In this document: one piece after another, positions 54,957 through 63,087 of the stretch
How positions within the stretch are numbered: the first letter of the stretch is position 1
Layout: every line of letters begins with the position of its first letter
Source: Alphaproteobacteria bacterium
GTDB lineage: Bacteria; Pseudomonadota; Alphaproteobacteria; UBA2966
DNA: 64,000 bases
Direction: 5' to 3'
Assembly (NCBI GenBank): GCA_018650465.1
Contig: JABIFY010000078.1
Coordinates: 1 to 64,000, forward strand
Made by a program: the position numbers and the translations under genes
The notes under the pieces: model-generated
Databases searched by the model: none
The model's input: only the letters and a program-made list of their open reading frames with translations
What the model was told of the DNA's origin: nothing

Positions 54957-55203
54957 ATTGCATAGCTGCCTTGAATATAAACTCCTTGTGGTGCAGTGCA
55001 GCATACACCATATTCCTAAGCAAGCAGATGCTGCGACGCAATATTTTGCGGCGCGATTCCTGCCAGAGTTACAGGCTCAACACCTGAAACCCGGCTGATC
55101 GAAACTCCCCTGTGGAGATCACCGAATTTACGTCTCCCAGACGTGAAGCCTCCCTGTTGACACTTTATGCCCCGAAGAGCTTGTCTCTTCGGGGCTTTTT
55201 TTT
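54957..55203 (+). ncRNA. Candidate small RNA with CUCC-rich hairpin loops
   Basis: No credible gene lies between the LysR stop and the chemoreceptor end, yet a promoter-like site and an ideal terminator bound about 245 bases. Within it, a hairpin at 55130-55144 (ACGTCT-CCC-AGACGT) and a second at 55105-55117 (CTCC-CCTGT-GGAG) present C-rich loops, and CCTCCC follows at 55149-55154. Such C-rich loops complementary to Shine-Dalgarno sites are typical of several alphaproteobacterial trans-acting small RNAs. The exact 5' end is a guess; a long leader of nothing downstream is excluded because the next gene is on the other strand. Confidence 0.45.
55169..55203 (+). terminator. Strong Rho-independent terminator
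   Basis: A perfect 11-bp stem (GCCCCGAAGAG at 55169-55179 with CTCTTCGGGGC at 55185-55195) and a CTTGT loop are followed by eight Ts. It would end the candidate small RNA (or the trxB-lysR message) and, on the other strand, could also stop the chemoreceptor transcript less efficiently. Confidence 0.92.
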
Positions 55204-55316
55204 GAAAAATGCCATTCGGCTTGGGTGATAAGCATTGCTGCATATCCTTCAAGGTCACAACTGCAGGTGAGCATCGATTGTCGGTGCAAGACCGATTTTA
55301 CATAACCGATACCGCC

Positions 55317-57113
55317 CTAGGCTTCAGTCAATCGCTTGATGAAGTGATCGACTTCCCGCCGCAATACCTCTGATTCGACCGTCATCTTCTGAGCCGATTC
55401 AAGAACTCTTGTTGATGCCTCCCCGGTTTCCGTAACTGCGGCAGATACACCGGAAATATTGTTTGTGACCTGGGTGGCACCGCTCGCAGCTTCCTGGGTG
55501 TTGCGGGCAATTTCTTGCGTCGCTGCTCCCTGTTCTTCAACGGCCGCCGTGATGGCAGTTGTATATTCGGCAATGGTGTCGATGGTTTCACTTATTTCAT
55601 CAATCGCCTCAACGGCTTCATTGGCGGATTGCTGAATACCTGAAATCTGCGTTTTGATTTCTTCGGTCGCATTCGCCGTCTGACTTGCCAGGTTTTTTAC
55701 TTCCGACGCCACCACAGCAAAACCCTTACCCGCATCACCCGCGCGCGCGGCTTCAATTGTTGCATTCAGGGCCAGCAGGTTCGTCTGTTCCGCAATATCT
55801 GTAATCAGTTGCACTACTTGGCCAATCTGCTGCGCAGCTTCATCCAGCTGTTGCACACGGACATGAGTGTCCTTGGCCTTGGTCACCGCACCTTGTGCAA
55901 CTTCGGCAGATTTGCTGACCTGGGATCCAACTTCACGAACCGAGGCAGCAAGTTCTTCTGCCGCTGCAGCAACGGTTTCCACATTGCTGGATGCCGTTTC
56001 AGCTGCGGCGGATACTGTGTTTGTCTGGTCAAGGGTACTGGTCGTAATTGAGGTCATGGATTGTGCTGTATTTTGCATATCCTCTGCCGCCGTTGAGACG
56101 GTCTGAACCACTGTTTTTACACTGCCATCAAATTCCTCAGCCAGAGCAAGCATGGTGGCGTGGCGTTCTTCACGTGCCCTGGCTTCGCTCGCAACTCGTT
56201 CTTCTTCACGATCACGTTTGGCTGTTTCTTCCTTATTGTGTTCGGCACGTAATCTTTCAGCTTCAAAAGCATTTTCCTTGAACACTTGCACTGCTCGAGC
56301 CATTTCGCCAATTTCATCGGATTGTTCAAGAGATGGAATATCGGTTTCCAGTTTGCCCTCAGCCAGTGCTGCCATCACCTGGGTCATGTCACCAATTGGT
56401 GAAATCACAATGGATTTCATTCGGAAATATGCCAGCCCCATTACCAGAGCCAGAACAATTGCCAGTACGCCGGCAATCAAAAGACCGGTCAGGGAAGCAT
56501 CTTCAACGGCCGCTGTAATATCAGTATCAACTTCCAGCACCCCGCGCAGGTCGTTCAGGTTCCAGTCATCCTTTGGTGTATCGGCACGGGTATTATGACA
56601 ATTCACGCATATTGGGCTGACCATAGTATCCGACACGGCGACCCGTACGATTTCACGGTCGTCAATTACGACGGAGCGAACAAAGGGTGTTGCAGGGTCG
56701 TTGGTCAGTGCTTCCCAAGCCAGATCGCCGAAGGAATCCATCTTGCGGCTTGCCCGGTTTGGAAAAGGATAAGGACTGTAAAGCTTCAGCGTGGTACCGG
56801 CTTCCGTTAACAGCTCACTCAGATCATGGATCAAAGTCGCGGGAAGCGGAATTTGACCAGGCGTTCCCTTGTGACCAATGCTTGGCTTCAGGGCCTTGCT
56901 GGCCAAGGCTTTGGCAATGACATTTTTGGTATAGTAGGATCTGAGAATCTTGAACTGTTTGACAGTCTTTTGGGCATTTTCAGCAGCTGTACGTTTCAGG
57001 CTATTTTCCGAAACAAGGGGCACAGCGATCAACACGCCAACAATGCAAATCGCTAATCCTGCGATTAGCGACGGAAACAACTTCCACGAAATACTTTTAT
57101 TGAGGATATCCAT
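55317..57113 (-). CDS. Methyl-accepting chemotaxis protein with haem-type CxxCH sensor domain
   Basis: A 598-residue transmembrane receptor. TM1 is about 12-34 and TM2 about 208-229. The periplasmic domain between them resembles the Tll0287-like/DUF3365 family and contains CVNCH (169-173), a c-type haem-binding motif. A HAMP domain (232-285, [17 protein letters not shown]) and a signalling coiled coil follow, with [20 protein letters not shown] at the tip. The haem suggests sensing of redox state, O2 or NO. No che genes are adjacent. The C-terminus has no CheB/CheR-binding pentapeptide. Confidence 0.9.
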   Translation of the reverse strand: MDILNKSISWKLFPSLIAGLAICIVGVLIAVPLVSENSLKRTAAENAQKTVKQFKILRSYYTKNVIAKALASKALKPSIGHKGTPGQIPLPATLIHDLSELLTEAGTTLKLYSPYPFPNRASRKMDSFGDLAWEALTNDPATPFVRSVVIDDREIVRVAVSDTMVSPICVNCHNTRADTPKDDWNLNDLRGVLEVDTDITAAVEDASLTGLLIAGVLAIVLALVMGLAYFRMKSIVISPIGDMTQVMAALAEGKLETDIPSLEQSDEIGEMARAVQVFKENAFEAERLRAEHNKEETAKRDREEERVASEARAREERHATMLALAEEFDGSVKTVVQTVSTAAEDMQNTAQSMTSITTSTLDQTNTVSAAAETASSNVETVAAAAEELAASVREVGSQVSKSAEVAQGAVTKAKDTHVRVQQLDEAAQQIGQVVQLITDIAEQTNLLALNATIEAARAGDAGKGFAVVASEVKNLASQTANATEEIKTQISGIQQSANEAVEAIDEISETIDTIAEYTTAITAAVEEQGAATQEIARNTQEAASGATQVTNNISGVSAAVTETGEASTRVLESAQKMTVESEVLRREVDHFIKRLTEA

Positions 57114-57350
57114 AGGGGCAACTCCAGACCAAATGCCAAGTCAAAATAGCGCCCCCTAAGTCACTGACAGTACTTTACATTCAATTGGATTTAAGATCTA
57201 TCTGATCAAACAAATTTAAATTTATATCTCTCAACGACTTAAGTGTATTTATACCTGTGAATACATCTTCGGCATAACTGTGATAGCTGGCAATTTGGCG
57301 GAGAGGCTGGTTTAATTTGTTCTTTCTTTTCTTTGCGAGAACCACATTCC

Positions 57351-58928
57351 ATGGCCGACATCAAAAACATCCTGTTCATCATGTGTGACCAATTGAGAGC
57401 GGACTATCTGTCTTGCGCCGGACACCCGACACTGGAAACACCTAATATTGACGCCCTGGCTGGCCGTGGTGTTCGCTTCGACAGGGCCTATACCCAGTCG
57501 CCAGTATGTGGCCCATCGCGCATGTCCTTTTACACAGGGCGTTATGTCATCAGTCATGGTGCGACCTGGAATGGTGTGCCGTTGGATGTTGCAGAATGGA
57601 CCATGGGGGACTATTTACGCCCCTTGGGCAAACGTTGCGTGCTTGTCGGCAAGACCCACATGGCTGCCGACGAAGAAGGTATGGCGCGACTGGAAGTCGA
57701 CAAAGCGACTGATTTGGGTGTTCTGGTCAGCCAGTGTGGCTTCGAGCCGTATGAGCGCGACGATGGTCTGATCCCCTTTGGCGCCACCGCACCCAATCTT
57801 CGTTATAATAAATGGCTGAATGAGAAAGGCTATCCCGGCGACAACCCCTGGCATGACTACGCCAACTCAGCCGAAGGCCCTGAGGGTGAAATCCTGACGG
57901 GGTGGCAGATGCGCTACGCCCGTAAACCGGCCCGCGTCAAAGCAGAGCATTCCGAAACACCTTACATGACAGACCGCGCTATTGATTTCATGGAAGATGC
58001 CGGAGACGAAGCCTGGTGTATGCATTTTAGTCTCATCAAACCCCATTGGCCCTATGTGGCACCGGCCCCATACAACGACATGTACGGGCCAAACCAGATA
58101 TTGTCGGCCAATCGCACTGAAGATGAACGCGAAAATCCGCACCCGGTTATCGCTGCTTATATGCAACACGACGAGAGCAAGACATTTCAGGAAGATGAAA
58201 CCCGCAGTACGGTCATTCCTGTTTACATGGGCCTGGTCAAACAGATTGATGATGAACTGGGGCGCTTGTTTGAATATATGGACAACAAGGGCCTCAGTGA
58301 TAATACCATGATCGTTCTGACGTCAGACCACGGCGACTATCTTGGCGATCACTGGCTGGGGGAAAAGGAGCTGTTCCACGAAGCCAGCGTCCGCATCCCC
58401 ATGATCGTGGTTGATCCCTCCAAAACGGCAGATGCGACCAGAGGCACCGCATCAAATGCCCTGGTCGAAGCCATCGATCTTGTGCCGACATTTATTGAGG
58501 CATCGGGCGGCAAGGTCGAGCAAAAGCGTTTGGAAGGAAGATCCCTGCTACCGCTGTTGTGCAATACATCTGCGCCAGATGACTGGCGCGAGGCTGCCTT
58601 CAGTGAACTGGATTATGGCTTTCGTGGGGCCCGCAACACGCTGCAAAAGGAGCCCAATGCAGCACTTGCCTGGATGGTGCGAACAGACCGCTGGAAATAT
58701 ATTTATTACGATGGTTTTCCGCCGCAATTATTTGATCTGGAAAATGATCCGGACGAGCAAAATGATCTCGGCACATCAGCCAGGCACGCAACAATCCGCG
58801 AGGAAAAGCAGGACCGACTGTTTACCTGGCTTCGCCGCCGTCGTTCCCGCCGCACCATGTCCGATGAAAAAGTTGTGCAACGCACCGACCAATCACAGAA
58901 AACAGGCTTTCGCATCGGCGAATGGTAG
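57351..58928 (+). CDS. Sulfatase-family hydrolase (formylglycine type)
   Basis: A 525-residue alkaline-phosphatase-superfamily enzyme. The N-terminal metal Asp lies in MCDQLRADYLS, and the sulfatase signature SPVCGPSRMSFYTGRY contains C53 in CxPSR, to be converted to formylglycine by a maturase elsewhere. TSDHGDYLGDH supplies the second metal site, and a C-terminal subdomain ends with DLENDPDEQNDLG. Arylsulfatases, choline sulfatases and phosphonate monoester hydrolases all share this layout. It lacks a signal peptide, so it is cytoplasmic. It is divergent from the chemoreceptor. Confidence 0.9.
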   Translation: MADIKNILFIMCDQLRADYLSCAGHPTLETPNIDALAGRGVRFDRAYTQSPVCGPSRMSFYTGRYVISHGATWNGVPLDVAEWTMGDYLRPLGKRCVLVGKTHMAADEEGMARLEVDKATDLGVLVSQCGFEPYERDDGLIPFGATAPNLRYNKWLNEKGYPGDNPWHDYANSAEGPEGEILTGWQMRYARKPARVKAEHSETPYMTDRAIDFMEDAGDEAWCMHFSLIKPHWPYVAPAPYNDMYGPNQILSANRTEDERENPHPVIAAYMQHDESKTFQEDETRSTVIPVYMGLVKQIDDELGRLFEYMDNKGLSDNTMIVLTSDHGDYLGDHWLGEKELFHEASVRIPMIVVDPSKTADATRGTASNALVEAIDLVPTFIEASGGKVEQKRLEGRSLLPLLCNTSAPDDWREAAFSELDYGFRGARNTLQKEPNAALAWMVRTDRWKYIYYDGFPPQLFDLENDPDEQNDLGTSARHATIREEKQDRLFTWLRRRRSRRTMSDEKVVQRTDQSQKTGFRIGEW

Positions 58929-58965
58929 GTCAGATCAGCCAGGTCAGCCAAGTCAGCCAAGTCAG
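58929..58965. repeat. GTCAGCCAA short tandem repeat at convergent gene ends
   Basis: GTCAG recurs at 58929, 58943, 58952 and 58961, spaced by 9 bp for the last three (GTCAGCCAA units). It fills the 33-bp gap between two convergent genes and includes the stop codon of the CDF gene. It may be simple slippage. Confidence 0.7.
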
Positions 58966-59891
58966 GATCGCAGACGTCGCTGGCTGGCTCTGGACTGGGC
59001 CTCAATAAAGACCCGTGTGACTTCCGGGAACTGCATCTTGATCTGGCGTTCCATGTTGGTTACTGAAGTTTCCACATCTTCGGCTGTTTTTTTGTCGGCA
59101 AAATCCAGACTGACATTCAGCAATATGTCTTTTGGTCCCAGATGCATGGTGAGAATCTCGTTGACACCGATAACCGTGTCTTCAGCCCGTGCGATCCGCC
59201 GCATACCTTCGACAACACGTGGATGCGCTGCTTCACCGATCAATAACCCCTTGGTCTCAAAAGCCAGCAAGGAAGCCGTCAAAGCCAAAATCAGCCCTAT
59301 AACAATCGAAGCAACACCATCCAGCAGGGGCATATCCAGGTAGTCAGCTGCCGCAATGCCGATGAAAGCAACCAACAAGCCCAGCAGGGCCGCCGTATCT
59401 TCAAACAGAATTGTAAATACAGTCGGGTCCTTGCTGCGGCTGACGGCTTCTATCAGACCCATGCGGCCTTTGGAGCGTCCAAATTCCCTATAGGCCATGA
59501 CCCAGGCGATACCCTCAAAGACCATGGCCGCACCCAGCACAGCATAGTTAATCATAACATTGCTGACTGGTTCGGGTGCCATCACCTTGTGCACGCCTTC
59601 ATAGATGGAGACGCCCGCACCACCGGCAAAGACCAGAATGGCCACGACAAAAGTCCAGAAATAAACTTCCATACCATAGCCAAAGGGGTGGGCGTCATCG
59701 GCGGGCTTTTTAGCCCGACGCAAACCATGCAACATCAGAACCTGATTGCCCGTATCGACAAGGGAATGAATTGCCTCGCTGAGCATGGCTGATGATCCAG
59801 TCATCCCGGCGGCAGCAAATTTGGTAACGGAAATAAGTGCATTGCCAATCAGGGCTGCAAAAATAACTTTGAGAGAACCACCTTCCGTCAT
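58962..59891 (-). CDS. Cation diffusion facilitator family transporter
   Basis: A 309-residue inner-membrane metal/proton antiporter with about six TM segments. The metal site residues are seen as HSLVD in TM2 (H42, D46) and EDTAALLG in TM5, with the HPFGYGMEVYFW loop; the C-terminal cytoplasmic domain is ferredoxin-like. HPFGYG and the EDTAAL pattern place it near the ZnT9/SLC30A9-like branch. Substrate (Zn, Mn, Fe or Co) cannot be assigned. The N-terminus abuts the HAD gene (3 bp), so they are co-transcribed. Confidence 0.9.
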   Translation of the reverse strand: MTEGGSLKVIFAALIGNALISVTKFAAAGMTGSSAMLSEAIHSLVDTGNQVLMLHGLRRAKKPADDAHPFGYGMEVYFWTFVVAILVFAGGAGVSIYEGVHKVMAPEPVSNVMINYAVLGAAMVFEGIAWVMAYREFGRSKGRMGLIEAVSRSKDPTVFTILFEDTAALLGLLVAFIGIAAADYLDMPLLDGVASIVIGLILALTASLLAFETKGLLIGEAAHPRVVEGMRRIARAEDTVIGVNEILTMHLGPKDILLNVSLDFADKKTAEDVETSVTNMERQIKMQFPEVTRVFIEAQSRASQRRLRS

Positions 59892-59894
59892 GGC

Positions 59895-60623
59895 TCAGGC
59901 GCTTTTCAGTTGTCGGGAAAGTCCCAGCAAGCCAGGCAGGTCCAACATATCCCGAAAGACGCGCCCACCAGCGGCTGCCAGCGTTTCCGGACCATGGCCC
60001 AGGGCCTCGCTGCCAGGTGCCGCATAAGCAAAGACATCCATGCCAGCGGCAACAGCAGCCTGAACGCCGGGCACACTGTCTTCCACGACAACACATTTGT
60101 CAGGCGATACGGCCATATTTTCTGCGGCAAACAAAAAGACGTCCGGGGCAGGTTTGCCTTTACCAACCTGGTGGGCACTGAAATACCGGCCCTCAAACCT
60201 TGGTAACAAGCCGGTTATGGCCAATGTCGTATCCATCTTTTCCAATGGACCTGAGGAGCCGACGCAAACAGGAATATTAGCCGTTGCAATTTCATCCAGG
60301 GCCGTAACGATGCCTGGTACAGGCTGCAGTTCTTTTTCGAAAGCAATGCGATCAGCTTCACGCAAGTCAGCGACAAAATCATCCGGCAAGGATCGCCCCA
60401 ACTGCCCTTCGGCCCAGGCAACAACATCCGTCATGAACATGCCGGTTGTCACTTTGGCGACCTCAAGGGGGGAAAGGTTCAAGCCCATGCCGTTCAGCGT
60501 TTCGCACAGGACCCGGTTGGCCAAACCTTCCGAATCGACCAACACGCCGTCACAGTCAAAAATGACAAGTTCTGGCACTTGCTCAAGCACAATTACTGGT
60601 TCTGTTTTCATGCCCGGCAACAT
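59895..60623 (-). CDS. HAD-superfamily phosphatase (beta-phosphoglucomutase/Gph-like)
   Basis: A 242-residue hydrolase with catalytic FDCDGVLVDSE, the motif II region VCVGSSGPLEKM, the Lys in KGKPAPDVFL and the acidic motif VVVEDSVPGVQAA. The helical cap between motifs I and II is typical of subfamily I. It dephosphorylates or isomerises a small phosphoester. The start is uncertain: ATG at 60623 or 60611, neither with a clear ribosome site. Confidence 0.9.
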   Translation of the reverse strand: MLPGMKTEPVIVLEQVPELVIFDCDGVLVDSEGLANRVLCETLNGMGLNLSPLEVAKVTTGMFMTDVVAWAEGQLGRSLPDDFVADLREADRIAFEKELQPVPGIVTALDEIATANIPVCVGSSGPLEKMDTTLAITGLLPRFEGRYFSAHQVGKGKPAPDVFLFAAENMAVSPDKCVVVEDSVPGVQAAVAAGMDVFAYAAPGSEALGHGPETLAAAGGRVFRDMLDLPGLLGLSRQLKSA

Positions 60624-60650
60624 ACACGACGCCAGGTTTCCGGCAAGACA

Positions 60651-61631
60651 TTACATATAGAGCTTCTCGCCCTTGATATCCTTATATAGATCGGCGACTT
60701 GTTCTCCATACCCATTGAACATCTGGGTCGGAACGCGGTCACCCAATAATGTCCGCTCTGATGCCTGGCTCCAGCGTGGATGATCAACCTCTGGATTAAC
60801 ATTGGCCCAGAAGCCATACTCGGAAGCCTGAATATTTTCCCAGAATGTCTTCGGTCGTTTGTTCACAAAGCTGATGCGAACGATGGATTTGACACCCTTG
60901 AAGCCATATTTCCATGGCACGGCCAGACGCAAGGGGGCACCAAATTGCGCCGCCGCCGGTTTGCCGTAAACGCCCGTCACCATAAAGGACAAATCGTTCA
61001 TGGCTTCCGCCATCGTCAGGCCTTCTGTATAGGGCCAGGGATACCAAAACTGCTTCAGGCCCGGTCCCATTTCCGGATCATTGAAGGTTTGCATCTGGAT
61101 ATATTTGGCTGACATCTGCGGGTTGGCCAGCTTCACCAATTCCTTCAGCGGGAAACCTGACCAGGGCACAACCATGGACCAGGCTTCAACACAGCGATGC
61201 CGATAGATGCGCTCCTCAAGGGGCATCTTGGCCAGCAGTTCATCAATGGGTAAGCGCAATTCTTTTTCGACCAATCCGTCGATCACAACTTCCCAGGGAC
61301 GGACTTTCAGTTTTTCCTGCGCCACCTTGGATATCTTCTTGTGACTGCCAAATTCATAAAAATTATTATAGGTGCTTGCAAGCGCTTCCGGTGTGATGGC
61401 CCGTCCGCCATCCTTGAACGCCGGATTAAGCGTAGCGGGATAGTATTTTGCCGACGGGTCCGCTGATCCACCTGCAGCCATGGCAATCCCCGGGATTAAT
61501 CCAGTTGCCGTTCCGGCAAGCAAGGTTCCGGCGGCAACCCCTTTCAATAGATTGCGCCGTTCATGAAACAGTTTTTCGTCCGTAACGGCGGTTTCCGGCA
61601 GCTGCCAGGATTTGGGAATTCGGATCAACAT
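60651..61631 (-). CDS. msrP: Protein-methionine-sulfoxide reductase catalytic subunit MsrP
   Basis: A 326-residue molybdoenzyme of the YedY/MsrP type. A Tat signal is present (HERRNLLKG, RR at 25-26). The molybdenum-ligand Cys is in YRHRCVEAWSMVVPWSGFPL (C147). FGAPLRLAVPWKYGFKGVKS is the family hallmark. It repairs oxidised methionines in periplasmic proteins with electrons from the haem membrane protein MsrQ, which is not next to it here. ATG 61631 has GGAGAAG upstream; a TTG one codon earlier is less likely. Confidence 0.95.
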   Translation of the reverse strand: MLIRIPKSWQLPETAVTDEKLFHERRNLLKGVAAGTLLAGTATGLIPGIAMAAGGSADPSAKYYPATLNPAFKDGGRAITPEALASTYNNFYEFGSHKKISKVAQEKLKVRPWEVVIDGLVEKELRLPIDELLAKMPLEERIYRHRCVEAWSMVVPWSGFPLKELVKLANPQMSAKYIQMQTFNDPEMGPGLKQFWYPWPYTEGLTMAEAMNDLSFMVTGVYGKPAAAQFGAPLRLAVPWKYGFKGVKSIVRISFVNKRPKTFWENIQASEYGFWANVNPEVDHPRWSQASERTLLGDRVPTQMFNGYGEQVADLYKDIKGEKLYM

Positions 61632-61781
61632 CAAGACTTCTCCAGTTTAGTTCACCGTCAGATTACAGATTTCAAATATTAGAGCAATTCAAAGGTATGT
61701 GATTGAAATTTACCAGCAACCCTTGCGACCCCGCCGCGATATCCCATAATGCCTATAACTTCAATTCCAGGGAAATAACCC

Positions 61782-62231
61782 ATGACCGACTTGAAAATCC
61801 ACGGCTTTAACCACACCAGTTTCACGGTTGAGGACCTTGACCGCAGCGTTACCTTTTTTTGCGAGGCACTGGGTTTCGAGTTGATGAACAAGGCACCACG
61901 CAATCCCGACGCCATCCAACATATCTCTGGCGTTGAAGGCGCGGATATAGTTGTCGCTTTCATCCAGGGGCCCGGCCACCGGCTGGAACTGATCGAATAT
62001 ATCGCCCCGGCAGACCGCGGTGCCAATACAGCCCGGCCCTGCGATACAGCCTTTGCCCATATTGCTCTGGATGTAAACGACGTGGACGCCGCCCTTGCCG
62101 TGGTCGCTCCCTATGGCGTTGAGCCTTATGCCACCCCCTGGATTATAGACCAGGGACCCAATGCGGGTAACCGCGTGGTTTACACCAAAACCTGGGACGG
62201 CATCTCGATTGAGTTTATTGAGAAGAAATAG
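61782..62231 (+). CDS. VOC-superfamily (glyoxalase/dioxygenase-like) protein
   Basis: A 149-residue protein with paired beta-alpha-beta-beta-beta modules. Likely metal ligands are H10 or H11-type His in GFNHTSFTV, Glu in RLELIEY, His in FAHIALDV and Glu in SIEFIE. Members are glyoxalase I, methylmalonyl-CoA epimerase, dioxygenases or binding proteins; the sequence alone does not decide. It is divergent from msrP and convergent with the hydratase gene. Confidence 0.85.
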   Translation: MTDLKIHGFNHTSFTVEDLDRSVTFFCEALGFELMNKAPRNPDAIQHISGVEGADIVVAFIQGPGHRLELIEYIAPADRGANTARPCDTAFAHIALDVNDVDAALAVVAPYGVEPYATPWIIDQGPNAGNRVVYTKTWDGISIEFIEKK

Positions 62232-62240
62232 CGACCTGGA

Positions 62241-63023
62241 TCAATCTTCGAAAGTCAGCTCAATTTTACCGAACTGGCCATAGTCAGCCACAATGTGATC
62301 TCCGGCATTGGCGTACAGCAAACCCGTCAGCACGCCGGTCGAAATCACTTCGCCTGCCTTTAACCCCCGCCCCAGACTGGCAAGATCGTTGGCAAGCCAG
62401 GCGACACCGTTCAGGGGGTGTCCCAGCGCATTGCCACCCTTTCCCGTCAGCGGGGCCTCGCCGTTCATGGACACACTGACTTCGAATTCAGCCAAATCAA
62501 TATCGCGCCAGTTCCGGTGGTCATCCCCCAGAACCAAACCAGCATGGCAGCCATTGTCGGCGATCAGATGCAGGGCACCAACTTTTTCCCAGTCTTCCCA
62601 CACAGAATCAACGATTTCCAGTGACGGAATCAGGGCCTCGATGGCAGGTTCGACCGTTTCCCTGGTGTAGGGCGCATTCTTCATGGGCAGGGCTGCACCC
62701 ATGCGAAAGGCAATCTCGGTTTCCACGACACGCATCACGGTGCCCCCCGCACTGATGGTGGCCGGACTGGGATAAACCGCCTTTTGCAAGACCCGACCGC
62801 GAAAGGGCTCGTCCACGCCCAACTGTTTTTGAGCGGCCACATTGGTACAGCCAATTTTCCAGCCTTCTGGCTCGCCACCAATGTATCTCACGACCTGATC
62901 CTGGACCGCATAAGCTTCTATCAAGGATTCTGGCTGATGTTTGGGGTCGATGTGTGGCATACGACGCAGGTGGCGGCGTGCAGCGATAATGGTCGCGGCA
63001 GCACGGGCCGAAGAATTGTCCAT
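62241..63023 (-). CDS. 2-keto-4-pentenoate hydratase/decarboxylase-like (FAH superfamily)
   Basis: A 260-residue enzyme of the FAH-related hydratase family: GWKIGCTNVAAQKQLGVDEP, VVETEIAFRMGAAL and SLEIVDSVWEDW, the last two with acidic Mg2+ ligands; GNALGHPLNGVAWLAN near the C-terminus is characteristic. Enzymes of this group hydrate or decarboxylate 2-hydroxydienoates from meta-cleavage of catechols. No other meta-pathway gene is adjacent, so substrate is open. Confidence 0.88.
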   Translation of the reverse strand: MDNSSARAAATIIAARRHLRRMPHIDPKHQPESLIEAYAVQDQVVRYIGGEPEGWKIGCTNVAAQKQLGVDEPFRGRVLQKAVYPSPATISAGGTVMRVVETEIAFRMGAALPMKNAPYTRETVEPAIEALIPSLEIVDSVWEDWEKVGALHLIADNGCHAGLVLGDDHRNWRDIDLAEFEVSVSMNGEAPLTGKGGNALGHPLNGVAWLANDLASLGRGLKAGEVISTGVLTGLLYANAGDHIVADYGQFGKIELTFED

Positions 63024-63087
63024 CGGGGGCCTTCATATGTTTGTTGCCTGGCCATAAATCAACCTGGCCAGGGGAAAATTAAAAACG

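Noticed and set aside
54957-55203. 6S or SRP RNA
   Set aside because: No long closing stem with central bubble and no conserved SRP tetraloop motif can be found.
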